From NCBI RefSeq assembly GCF_036250695.1, contig NZ_CP109427.1:4030001-4094000 (forward strand): DNA of 64,000 nucleotides, given 5' to 3'. This DNA comes from Streptomyces sp. NBC_01497. Its GTDB lineage: Bacteria; Actinomycetota; Actinomycetes; Streptomycetales; Streptomycetaceae. The notes beneath the pieces are model-generated. The model saw nothing but the letters and a program-made list of their open reading frames with translations, had not been told where the DNA came from and searched no databases. Below are positions 16,374 through 23,651 of the stretch, in pieces; the stretch's first letter is position 1; each line of letters begins with the position of its first letter. The translations under genes were made by a program, and so were the position numbers.

Positions 16374-17162
16374 TCACCACCTTTCCAGGGGAGTGGTGAA
16401 GTGCATCTCGGTGCGGTCGCCGGGCAGCGTCACGTCGGACAGCTCGACCACGCGGTCCGACGTGTCGTACGAGGTCTTCCGCAGCACGAGGACCGAGGTC
16501 CCCGGGGGAAGCTCCAGTTCTTCCGCTTCCTCGGGGGTCGGCGGGCGAGCCGACACCCGCTCGTCGACGCGGCTCACTTCGATACCCACGGTGAAGAGCT
16601 GATTCTGCGTGCCTCCGGGCCACGGTTCGTTCGCCGCGTCCAGAAGATCGGGATTGGACTCCACCACGCCCCGGACGAGGTACGAGGTCACGAGGGTGAA
16701 CGGCGCGCTCTCCGCCGCGTACCTCGTCCTGAAGGTGCGCACCAGCATCGGCGTGCCCTCGGGCACGCCGAACGCCTCGGCGATGTCCACGTCGGCCGTG
16801 CCCTCGTCGTACGACGCGTGGAAGACGAGATCGCTGACCTGCAGGCCGGTGTCGTGTTCCGTGGACCCCGTCTTCAGACGCTCGTCCGCGGACTCACGCG
16901 CCCGGTCCTTCTCCCACTGGTGACGCTCGTTCGTCCGCAGCACCTTCGTACGTGGGCTGCGGACGAAGTTCCCGCGCCCGTGCTGCTTCTCGATCAAGCC
17001 CTCTTCCTGGAGGAGCCGGAGCGCATCACGGATGGTCGGCAGGCTGCGGCGGTGATCCTCGACGAGTTGCGTCTCGGGCGGCAGCTTGTCCCCAGGTTTG
17101 AGCTCACCTGCGCGGATGGCTCGGCGGATCTCGTCCGCGATTCGCTCGTACGCCTTGGCCAT
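16374..17162 (-). CDS. GntR/HutC-family regulator (UTRA domain), possible transfer repressor
   Basis: 262 residues. Winged HTH at 1-75 (YERIADEIRRAIRAGELKPGDKLPPE...PTIRDALRLLQEEGLIE) and UTRA domain from about 100 to the end (ASYDEGTADVDIAEAFGVPEGTPMLVRTFRTR). ATG start. It is divergent from the transfer operon beginning at 17518, with a 19-bp repeat duplicated in between (17203, 17253). That placement is like KorSA-type repressors of actinobacterial elements, controlling the tra region. Here it also heads the glycosyltransferase-methyltransferase genes, so cargo and transfer may share one switch. Confidence 0.88.
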   Translation of the reverse strand: MAKAYERIADEIRRAIRAGELKPGDKLPPETQLVEDHRRSLPTIRDALRLLQEEGLIEKQHGRGNFVRSPRTKVLRTNERHQWEKDRARESADERLKTGSTEHDTGLQVSDLVFHASYDEGTADVDIAEAFGVPEGTPMLVRTFRTRYAAESAPFTLVTSYLVRGVVESNPDLLDAANEPWPGGTQNQLFTVGIEVSRVDERVSARPPTPEEAEELELPPGTSVLVLRKTSYDTSDRVVELSDVTLPGDRTEMHFTTPLERW

Positions 17163-17202
17163 GGGTGCTCACCGTTCCGTCGATCGTCCGAGCCAGCATA
17201 CG

Positions 17203-17271
17203 ACTCCTAAAGAGGTCTTGACGAGTGGAGAGACGTGCGCCATAGTTACGTCACTCCTAAAGAGGACTTGA
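17203..17271. promoter_or_regulatory. Probable GntR operators: 19-bp direct repeat, 50 bp apart
   Basis: actcctaaagaggtcttga at 17203-17221 recurs at 17253-17271 with one mismatch, start-to-start 50 bp (about five helical turns). It sits in the 355-bp divergent region between the GntR gene and the transfer operon, 41 bp upstream of the GntR ATG. The rest of the region to 17517 holds the forward promoter and no gene I can support. Confidence 0.7.
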
Positions 17272-17517
17272 GCACTTGAGGTCCTGAGGAGCAACGCCCG
17301 AGGGGTGCCGTGTGTGTGCGGTCAGCTCGGAAGCGTCTGTGCCTTGAGAACTGAACAGCGTGTCTGAACGAGTGCTTTTGATCTCCGGCACTCCCTGACC
17401 CCCGACGTCTGCTGTGTAAGGACGGCGCTCGGGACCAGGGAGGCCGGAGGTGATGACCACTCGTCCTCGGACGATCGGTCTTGTCGGAGCGGCCCTTCTC
17501 TCCCGAACGGAGACTCG

Positions 17518-17892
17518 ATGCTTCTCGCGATCGGCGATGTGGTGCGCGACGCCAGCGATATGGCGCTGGGCACGGTCCTCGGCGTCGTTCCTGATCCGGA
17601 CGGCCTCCGGGTCGCCGTCCACATACCGGGCCGTCCCGTGCGGCTCATCGACCCGTACGACGTTCAGCTCGTTGCCCGACGTGCCAGGTCGGCGACTCCG
17701 GCGCGCCGCGTCGTGGACCTGGCCGTCGTTCTCGTGGTCGGCCTCGCGGTTTTCGCCGCCGTCTCGTATGCGCAGGCGGCAGGTGCCGGCTGGCTCGTGA
17801 CGCTGCTCTCCGGCCTCGGCGCCGTCACCGCGGTGACGGTGGTGGCCCGGTGGTGCGTACGGATGTCCGCGCCTCAGCGCTTCCGCGTCTGA
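17518..17892 (+). CDS. Small membrane protein, first gene of transfer operon
   Basis: 124 residues. The N-terminal half resembles a small beta-barrel (LLAIGDVVRDASDMALGTVLGVV; HIPGRPVRLIDPYDVQLV). The C-terminal half has two membrane helices (VVDLAVVLVVGLAVFAAVSY; LVTLLSGLGAVTAVTVVA). No known family. GGAG lies seven bases before the ATG. It may contribute to the transfer or intramycelial spread apparatus encoded downstream; that is inferred from position only. Confidence 0.7.
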   Translation: MLLAIGDVVRDASDMALGTVLGVVPDPDGLRVAVHIPGRPVRLIDPYDVQLVARRARSATPARRVVDLAVVLVVGLAVFAAVSYAQAAGAGWLVTLLSGLGAVTAVTVVARWCVRMSAPQRFRV

Positions 17893-17937
17893 AGGACGCG
17901 CGTTCCTCAGCCACTCAGATTCTGCAGCCGGCGACGG

Positions 17938-17988
17938 CGGTCGACGGGTCAAGGACACCTGCCGCCCCGGCTCTCCCATCCCAACCAC
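17938..17988 (+). repeat. 51-bp leader block, copy 1
   Basis: This stretch is about 90% identical to 23449-23500 and, like it, ends about 20 bp before the start codon of a small gene. Its CTCTCC (17971) can pair with the GGAGAG ribosome-binding site at 17998, suggesting translational control. See findings. Confidence 0.7.
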
Positions 17989-18008
17989 CAGCGCTCAGGA
18001 GAGTTCTT

Positions 18009-18233
18009 ATGCGCATGTACTCGGATGACTTCCGGGAGCTGTTCCTCGGTACCGCTGATGAGTCGGCCGACGACCGTGAGGTCCGGCTCGCGGTGGCCAA
18101 CGAGGTGTTGGCTGAGCTGCTCGAAGAGGGCCGAGACGACGAGATCTCGTTCCTGAACGCCGTCTACGCGGCCCAGCTCAGTAGCCGTTCCGTTCAGCGG
18201 CTGACGCACATCGTGGCGGTGACCGCCGCGTGA
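18009..18233 (+). CDS. Small acidic hypothetical protein
   Basis: 74 residues, mainly helical and acidic (YSDDFRELFLGTADESADDREVRLAVANEVLAELLEEG). No recognised domain. ATG start with CAGGAG eight bases upstream; earlier in-frame starts would run into the repeated leader block. The stop overlaps the GTG of the SpdB-like gene (GTGA), so it belongs to the transfer operon. Confidence 0.7.
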   Translation: MRMYSDDFRELFLGTADESADDREVRLAVANEVLAELLEEGRDDEISFLNAVYAAQLSSRSVQRLTHIVAVTAA

Positions 18234-19144
18234 GTCTCGGGCACTGGCAAGCTGCGGTGTCACCACTCAGCGTGGGCGAGAGGGCCCTGCTCGGTCTTGT
18301 TGTCCCCGCGGGCGTCGCGGTGGGAGGGCTCGGCCTCGTCGCCTCCTTCGACTCCGTGTCCTCCGCCGCAGTGCGGTGGGGATTCACCGACCCGTGGATG
18401 CTCCCGGTCGGCATCGACGCTGCGATCCCCGTCTTCACGGCGGCGAGTCTGCTGCTGGTCCGGGTCGGGATGCGGCTCGCTTGGGTCCGGTTCGTGCCGT
18501 GGGGACTGACCCTGATCACGTGCTGGCTCAACATCGCGGCGGGTGAGTCGGCCTCGGCGAAAGTCGCCCACGGGTCGATGCCCCTGCTGTGGGTCGGCCT
18601 CAGCGAGATCGCCGCTCATGTCTACGCGGTCCGTATCGGCGTCGCGACCGGCGCACGGATGGAACGCATCCGGCGCTCTCGCTGGCTGTTCGCGCCTCTC
18701 ACCACACTCGCGCTCTGGCGCCGGATGGTGCTCTGGGAGACGACCGACTACCGCGAGGCCCTGGCCCTTGAGAAGCAACGGCTCATGGTGCGGGCGGAAC
18801 TGCGCGAGAGCTACGGCCGAGCGTGGCGCCGCAAGGCCCCGCACCGCGATCTGGTGCTGCTCCGGCTCGGCGAGCTCGCCCCTGAGGGACACGTGCCGGC
18901 CGAAGAGGAAGCCAAAGAGCCCGGTGCACCGGCTGCGGCTGAGGAGCGCGCGCCGCGCGGCTATCGGCCGCGTATGACCTGGGAGGCGGCGCTGCTCAAG
19001 GCCCGCCAGGAGACTGCGGAATGGCCCGCTGAGCGCCTGGACGCCGACCCCATCCGCAAGGCGATCGGGTGCAGCCAACAGCGTTCGCGGCAGCTGCGTG
19101 ACGCCCTCAGGGCCGAGCGCGACCAGCAGCACACTCCCCTCTGA
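18230..19144 (+). CDS. DUF2637/SpdB-like membrane protein
   Basis: 304 residues. The N-terminal 150 residues hold four predicted membrane helices (LLGLVVPAGVAVGGLGLVAS; WMLPVGIDAAIPVFTAASLLL; FVPWGLTLITCWLNIA; LLWVGLSEIAAHVYAVRIGV). The C-terminal part is charged and ends in a helical, HTH-like segment (DADPIRKAIGCSQQRSRQLRDALR). DUF2637 proteins are standard in Streptomyces conjugative elements and are linked to spread of plasmid DNA through the mycelium. GTG start overlapping the previous stop. The TraB-type translocase follows after a hairpin-containing gap. Confidence 0.85.
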   Translation: MSLGHWQAAVSPLSVGERALLGLVVPAGVAVGGLGLVASFDSVSSAAVRWGFTDPWMLPVGIDAAIPVFTAASLLLVRVGMRLAWVRFVPWGLTLITCWLNIAAGESASAKVAHGSMPLLWVGLSEIAAHVYAVRIGVATGARMERIRRSRWLFAPLTTLALWRRMVLWETTDYREALALEKQRLMVRAELRESYGRAWRRKAPHRDLVLLRLGELAPEGHVPAEEEAKEPGAPAAAEERAPRGYRPRMTWEAALLKARQETAEWPAERLDADPIRKAIGCSQQRSRQLRDALRAERDQQHTPL

Positions 19145-19163
19145 TCCTTCGCTCCCCACCGGG

Positions 19164-19196
19164 GCCCGGCCGCTGCTTTGGCGGGTAGGGCCGGGC
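19164..19196 (+). terminator. Hairpin between SpdB-like and FtsK-like genes
   Basis: gcccggcc / ggccgggc arms with a 17-base loop in the 98-bp gap. It may attenuate read-through into the translocase gene. Weak as a terminator because no T-run follows. Confidence 0.35.
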
Positions 19197-19242
19197 CTCG
19201 GCACCCCTCCGGTACGACAACCCAGTACGGAAGGAACGGCCA

Positions 19243-21390
19243 GTGAAGCACGAGGACAACGGCGATCACGAACACGACTTGTTCGCGAGGCTGGAGAAGG
19301 AATTCGGCCCTGTCGAAGCAGGGGCGGATCACTCCCGACCGACCGAGTCGGCCGACCCGAACGAGACCATCATGGTCGACCCGGCAGCCGGAAAATCGGG
19401 CCCTGATCTGATGGATCGGGTACGCGGAGCGAAGCGTCGGGCGGTCATTCCCGCGTGGGCGACGTCTCGGGGCGAGTTCCTGAAGGCGGGCAAGGGGGTC
19501 GCCGCGTACGCCTGGCACGTCGCCGCGTACCACTCGATCCGAGCGCCGTGGTACGCCCTGCGGCTCACGCTCCAGATGCCCCGTGGTGCCTGCCAGTTCA
19601 CCGGCGGTGCCCTGAGGTGGGCATTGGACGCCGAGGGTGAGCCGTTGCGTCAGTCGGCCGCCACGAACAACGACATCGAGGAGTACCTGAAGCTCTCGCG
19701 GCAGCGTGACCGCCGGGTGCGGTGGCGGGCAGTGGTCGCCGTTGGCGCATCGATCGCCGGAACCGGTACGAGCCTCGCCCTGTACGTCCTCGCACCGGAT
19801 TGGCTGCTCGCACTGTGCGCGGCCGCGTCGACGCTCGCGCTGGGGCGGCTCGGTCAGCCGGCGGACGCTCCGGTCATCCACCGGGCCGTAGAGATCCCGA
19901 AGGCCACCAAGCTGACGAGTGACATCGTCCTTCGCGCCCTGGGATCGCTCGGCATCCCCGCCATCAACCAGGCGCAGGCGAAAGGCAATCCGGGCTTCGC
20001 CTTCACCGCGCCCATCACGCGGGACGGTCCGGGCTGGATGGCGGAGGGCGACCTGCCGTACGGAGTCACCGTCACGGACGTCATCGACCGGCGCGACCGG
20101 CTTGCTTCCGGGGTCCGGCGCCCGCTCGGGTGCGTCTGGCCCGAGGCCGTGCCCACCGAGCACACCGGGCGACTGCGCATGTGGGTCGGTGATCAGGACA
20201 TGTCGCAGACCCGGCAGGAACCGTGGCCGCTCGCGAAGTCCGGCGGCGCTGACCTCTTCAAACCGGTGCTCTGGGGCACCGACCAGCGCGGCCGGTGGGT
20301 CGGCGTCACGCTCATGTTCATCGCGGGCATCATCGGCGCCATCCCGCGCATGGGCAAGACGTTCTTGCTGCGTCTGCTCCTGCTCATCGCGGCCCTGGAC
20401 GTACGGGCGGAGCTCCACACGTACGACCTGAAGGGCACCGGCGACCTCGACTCGGTCGGCGACCGAGTCGCGTACCGGCACCGGGCCGGCGAGGAGGACC
20501 CGGACATCGAGTACGCCATCGCCGATCTTCGCGAACTGCAGGGCGAGTTGCGGCGCCGGGCGAAGGTGATCCGGTCGCTGCCACGGGACATCTGCCCGGA
20601 GTCGAAGGTGACCACCGAGCTCGCGTCGAAGCGCTCGCTCGGGCTCCACCCGATCGTGATCGGTGTCGACGAGTGCCAGGTGTGGTTCGAGCACCCGAAG
20701 TACGGCGGCGAGTTCAAGGAGATCTGCACGGACCTCGTGAAGCGCGGGCCGGCCACCGGGATCGTGCTACTGCTGGCCACCCAGCGTCCCGACAAGGACA
20801 GCATCCCGACATCGATCAGCGCGAACGCCTCAGCCCGCTGGTGCCTCAAGGTCATGGGCCAGGTCGAGAACGACATGGTCCTCGGGACGGGCGCCTACAA
20901 ACGGGGCGTCCGGGCGAGCATGTTCGCCTGGGGCGACAAGGGCATCTCCTACTTCCTCGGAGAAGGATCGGACGCCCGGATCGTCCGCTCCGCGTTCATC
21001 AACGCGGTGGAGGCGGACCGCATCGCCCTCCGCGCACGTGCGCTCCGCGAGCATGCCGGGCTGCTCGCGGGTCACGCGCTCGGCGAGCAGCCGGAGACCA
21101 CCGCGTCCGTCGGGTACGACCTGCTCGCCGATCTCCGAGCCGCCGTACCGGCCGAGAAACCGAAGCTCTGGAACGAAGCGATCGTGCCGCTGCTCGCCGA
21201 ACTCCGACCCGAGGTCTACGGCGAGTGGACGCCAGAGCAGCTGACCGCGGCTCTCAAGCCGTACGGCATCCGCACCGTGCAGGTGTGGGGCACCACCGAG
21301 GACGGCAAAGGCGCCAACCGGCGCGGCATCCGGCGCTCCGACATCCTCAAGGCTGCTGCGGAACGTAACGGCGGAGCCGACGCGGCATAG
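19243..21390 (+). CDS. traB: FtsK/SpoIIIE-type DNA translocase (TraB/TraSA-like)
   Basis: 715 residues. N-terminal acidic region, then a membrane hairpin (about 165-210: AVVAVGASIAGTGTSLALYV; LLALCAAASTLALG). The FtsK-type motor follows, with Walker A near 364-374 (GAIPRMGKTFLLR), Walker B near 473-480 (VIGVDECQVW), and the LLATQRPDKDSIPTSI sensor segment typical of the family. The C-terminus is a winged-helix-like DNA-recognition region (EAIVPLLAELRPEVYGEWTPEQL). Single TraB-type translocases move double-stranded element DNA between Streptomyces hyphae. GTG start, with AAGGAA upstream. This is the key evidence that element 2 is conjugative. Confidence 0.93.
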   Translation: MKHEDNGDHEHDLFARLEKEFGPVEAGADHSRPTESADPNETIMVDPAAGKSGPDLMDRVRGAKRRAVIPAWATSRGEFLKAGKGVAAYAWHVAAYHSIRAPWYALRLTLQMPRGACQFTGGALRWALDAEGEPLRQSAATNNDIEEYLKLSRQRDRRVRWRAVVAVGASIAGTGTSLALYVLAPDWLLALCAAASTLALGRLGQPADAPVIHRAVEIPKATKLTSDIVLRALGSLGIPAINQAQAKGNPGFAFTAPITRDGPGWMAEGDLPYGVTVTDVIDRRDRLASGVRRPLGCVWPEAVPTEHTGRLRMWVGDQDMSQTRQEPWPLAKSGGADLFKPVLWGTDQRGRWVGVTLMFIAGIIGAIPRMGKTFLLRLLLLIAALDVRAELHTYDLKGTGDLDSVGDRVAYRHRAGEEDPDIEYAIADLRELQGELRRRAKVIRSLPRDICPESKVTTELASKRSLGLHPIVIGVDECQVWFEHPKYGGEFKEICTDLVKRGPATGIVLLLATQRPDKDSIPTSISANASARWCLKVMGQVENDMVLGTGAYKRGVRASMFAWGDKGISYFLGEGSDARIVRSAFINAVEADRIALRARALREHAGLLAGHALGEQPETTASVGYDLLADLRAAVPAEKPKLWNEAIVPLLAELRPEVYGEWTPEQLTAALKPYGIRTVQVWGTTEDGKGANRRGIRRSDILKAAAERNGGADAA

Positions 21391-21406
21391 CCGAGCACGC
21401 GCCGGA

Positions 21407-21446
21407 ACCTAGCGGGAAGGCCCGCTAGGTCTAGCACCCGCGCTAG
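21407..21446. terminator. CTAG-containing double hairpin after traB
   Basis: acctagcggg / cccgctaggt with a 4-base loop (21407-21430) is followed at once by ctagc...gctag (21431-21446). It lies 17 bp after the translocase stop and may end its transcript or be a protein-binding site. Six CTAG tetranucleotides occur in 21409-21482. Confidence 0.6.
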
Positions 21447-21531
21447 CAGCCCATACCCCATCTGACCAGGCCACTAGTCCCTAGCGGTCGCCACCTCGCA
21501 TGCCCTGAATCCGGCCCTGGAAGGGGTTTCG

Positions 21532-21783
21532 TTGCCTCTCGTGCTCACCGCTGTAGCCGGACTGTTCCTCATCGCGCTCTGCTACGTCGCCCAGTGCTCC
21601 ACCAGGCCCTACGGCACCTGTCGCAGGTGCCAGGGCTGGGGCTGCAAGATCCGCCAGACCCGCACCGGACGGCTCACTCGCGGCCGTCAGTGCCGACGCT
21701 GCTCGGGCTACGGCCGTCGGCTCCGCGTCGGGCGCCGCCTCTACAACTCCTTGTCCCACCTGCAGCACGAAGGCACCCGCTGA
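21532..21783 (+). CDS. Small membrane-anchored protein with DnaJ-type zinc motif
   Basis: 83 residues. N-terminal hydrophobic helix (VLTAVAGLFLIALCYVA) followed by two Cys clusters, CRRCQGWGC and CRRCSGYG, matching the CxxCxGxG motif of DnaJ zinc centres. TTG start with GGAAGGGG six bases upstream. Such proteins recur in Streptomyces integrative elements near traB. Role unknown; zinc binding is inferred. Confidence 0.7.
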   Translation: MPLVLTAVAGLFLIALCYVAQCSTRPYGTCRRCQGWGCKIRQTRTGRLTRGRQCRRCSGYGRRLRVGRRLYNSLSHLQHEGTR

Positions 21784-21805
21784 CCGCTCCCGAAGGAGAC
21801 CCGTC

Positions 21806-22000
21806 GTGTTCCTGACTATCTCCGCACTGGCGCTGCTGGGGCTGCTCCTGGCCCTGTTGCTGCGCTTCAAGTCCGTCGGCGCCGGCGCCGCGATCATCGC
21901 GGTGCTCTTCGGCTTCTACCTCGCCCGCACCGGGGCCGCCGCTTCGATCGACCAACTGATGTCCGCAGTCGGCAGCGCCGTGCACAGCATCGGCGGCTGA
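21806..22000 (+). CDS. Small two-helix membrane protein, Spd-like
   Basis: 64 residues, almost wholly hydrophobic: ISALALLGLLLALLLRF and AGAAIIAVLFGFYLART, then a short amphipathic tail. GTG start with GAAGGAG about 6 bases upstream. Size, position after traB and composition fit the small spread (Spd) membrane proteins of Streptomyces plasmids, but they share little sequence, so the call is by context. Confidence 0.7.
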   Translation: MFLTISALALLGLLLALLLRFKSVGAGAAIIAVLFGFYLARTGAAASIDQLMSAVGSAVHSIGG

Positions 22001-22022
22001 CACACCCGAAGGAGTCCCACAC

Positions 22023-22265
22023 ATGTGTGAGCCGCAGACCGGCGCACCGCCGCGCATCTCGCTGATGGCATCCGGTGAACTCCGCGACGCCCTCGAAGCC
22101 ATCGAGGACGGCCGAGGCCCGGCCGCCGTCGCCTCGCTGATGGCCATCGACCCCGAATCGTGGCGGGCGCTCGAACAACGGCTCGTCGCCGTGATCGGCA
22201 CCGATCTCCGCGAACTCCTGCTGGCCGCAGCCAGCAGAGGAACCGGTGAGCAGCAACTCGCCTGA
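22023..22265 (+). CDS. Small helical hypothetical protein
   Basis: 80 residues, helical and acidic (ELRDALEAIEDGRGPAAVASLMAIDPESWRALEQRLVAVIGTDLRELL). No recognised domain. ATG with GAAGGAG eight bases upstream, 22 bp after the preceding stop, so it belongs to the same transcription unit. Confidence 0.65.
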   Translation: MCEPQTGAPPRISLMASGELRDALEAIEDGRGPAAVASLMAIDPESWRALEQRLVAVIGTDLRELLLAAASRGTGEQQLA

Positions 22266-22275
22266 CGCGCCTGGG

Positions 22276-22680
22276 TTACCTGCGGCCCCACCAATGCCCT
22301 GCCTCAGCGCGAGCCACTTCAGCGTCGTACTGGCCGGCGTCGAAGTGGAACTCCGGCGGGGGCGCGGCGGGATGCGCACCTTCCCACGGCACCTCCCAGT
22401 CCGACCACTGCACGACCTCCATGAATCGCTGCACGACAACGGACAGGAAACCGCAGCAATCGCCAGTGCACTCCGGTTCGCCCAGCTCCAGGCGGCGCCC
22501 CTCGCTGGTCGCCCGCAGGGGGCTGGGCCGGCCGGCAGGCAGTACGTCAGCCGCGAGCGGCCCGCGGCCTCCCTCGTGCACGGCCCCCGCGACCACATCC
22601 TCGCCGTTCACCCAGAACCGCACCTGGGCAGCGAACCGTGCGCCCCGCGGCAACAGCGTGATCTCCAAACGATCGAACAC
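22276..22680 (-). CDS. Conserved-looking hypothetical protein (antisense to the operon)
   Basis: 134 residues on the minus strand inside an otherwise plus-strand operon. It starts with beta-rich FDRLEITLLPRGARFAAQVRFWVNGEDVV and carries a Cys pair region (GEPECTGDCCGFLSVVVQRF) and a tryptophan-rich acidic stretch (VVQWSDWEVPWEG). The composition is far more protein-like than the plus-strand frame opposite it, so I prefer this strand. No family name can be given. It may be a stand-alone chromosomal-type gene acquired by the element. Confidence 0.6.
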   Translation of the reverse strand: MFDRLEITLLPRGARFAAQVRFWVNGEDVVAGAVHEGGRGPLAADVLPAGRPSPLRATSEGRRLELGEPECTGDCCGFLSVVVQRFMEVVQWSDWEVPWEGAHPAAPPPEFHFDAGQYDAEVARAEAGHWWGRR

Positions 22681-22767
22681 CGGACCACCCTACGAGCCGG
22701 GCGAACGCGGGCCGGGGCCCGGACAGTCGGCCGAATCGACCACTTCACTTCAGAGGGGACGAGACCA

Positions 22768-23433
22768 ATGCCCACAACCACAGTCGCTTGGTTCGACAGC
22801 CTGACGGCAGGAGTGCAGGCGCTCGGCGCCGCCGCCCGCGAATACCGGACCGCCGCGCAGAGCGCCCGCAACGCCGCTTGGCACACGGACCCGGCTCGGT
22901 TGCGACCGGTCAGCGGCTCGGCGACCGTGCCCGGCAGCAACCACGCCATCCGACCGCACGACGACGCCCTTTGGCGGCTCACGGAGCTCTACGCCACGCT
23001 CCGGAGCAGCGCGGACGAGCTGTACGAGAACGCCGCCCAGGCGTACGCGTACGGTGCGGCCGAAGCGATCCGTGCCGTCCTGGACGGGGACCATCCACCC
23101 TTCGTCGAGTTCGGTCGCAGGGACGGGCGGTACGTCCTTCCGAACCACCCGCTCCCCGACCTCGGCGCCGCGCTGGACAGGTGGCCGGGCAGCGCCGATC
23201 TCGACGGGTTCCGTCGGCGCGTGGCCGAGCAGCAAGCGGCCCGCAGCACGGAGCGGGAGTACACGTTCTTCGAGGACCTGGCCGACCGCGAGAGCGCCGA
23301 GATCGCCGAGGCTCGTCGAGTGGCCGCAGGGCTGGCGGACAGCGCGTACACGTACGGCGAGGCAGCGAAAAGCGCCCTGCACTTCACGCTGCTCGCGGAG
23401 CCGCACGTGAACGGCGGCACCCAGCCTCAGTGA
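22768..23433 (+). CDS. Hypothetical protein of element 2
   Basis: 221 residues, Ala/Arg-rich and mainly helical, with a repeated YAYGAAEAI / YTYGEAAKSA-type helix pattern. No catalytic motif. ATG start preceded by GAGGGG; the open frame extends upstream only as a shadow of the minus-strand gene. It lies between the Spd-like genes and the replication gene. Confidence 0.65.
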   Translation: MPTTTVAWFDSLTAGVQALGAAAREYRTAAQSARNAAWHTDPARLRPVSGSATVPGSNHAIRPHDDALWRLTELYATLRSSADELYENAAQAYAYGAAEAIRAVLDGDHPPFVEFGRRDGRYVLPNHPLPDLGAALDRWPGSADLDGFRRRVAEQQAARSTEREYTFFEDLADRESAEIAEARRVAAGLADSAYTYGEAAKSALHFTLLAEPHVNGGTQPQ

Positions 23434-23448
23434 ATGCACCCGGGGCAG

Positions 23449-23500
23449 CGGCCGACGGGTCAAGGACGCCCGCAGCCCCGGTCTCTCCCATCCCAACCAC
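23449..23500 (+). repeat. 52-bp leader block, copy 2
   Basis: About 90% identical to 17938-17988 with one inserted base. It ends 22 bp before the ATG of the 42-residue gene at 23523, whose AGGAGG site follows the block. Confidence 0.7.
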
Positions 23501-23522
23501 GGAATCAGGAGGTGCCCTCAGC

Positions 23523-23651
23523 ATGCACCACACCCGACGTCGTACCCGCGCCCTTGCCGCCCTGGCGACTGAGTGCGGGACCAGCCGCCGGACGAACGGC
23601 ATCTCGGGCGCCTGCAGCGCCATGGCCTGCTCACGGACGGACGTACGGTGA
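23523..23651 (+). CDS. Small basic peptide upstream of the replication gene
   Basis: 42 residues, Arg/His-rich N-terminus (HHTRRRTRALAAL) and two Cys near the C-terminus. Strong AGGAGGT site eight bases before the ATG. Its stop overlaps the GTG of the replication gene (GTGA), so it may act as a translational leader for it. No family recognised. Confidence 0.6.
   Translation: MHHTRRRTRALAALATECGTSRRTNGISGACSAMACSRTDVR

Noticed and set aside
22246..22767. N-terminal extension of the 22768 gene on the plus strand
   Set aside because: The stretch is antisense to a more protein-like minus-strand gene and a good ribosome-binding site lies before the ATG at 22768.
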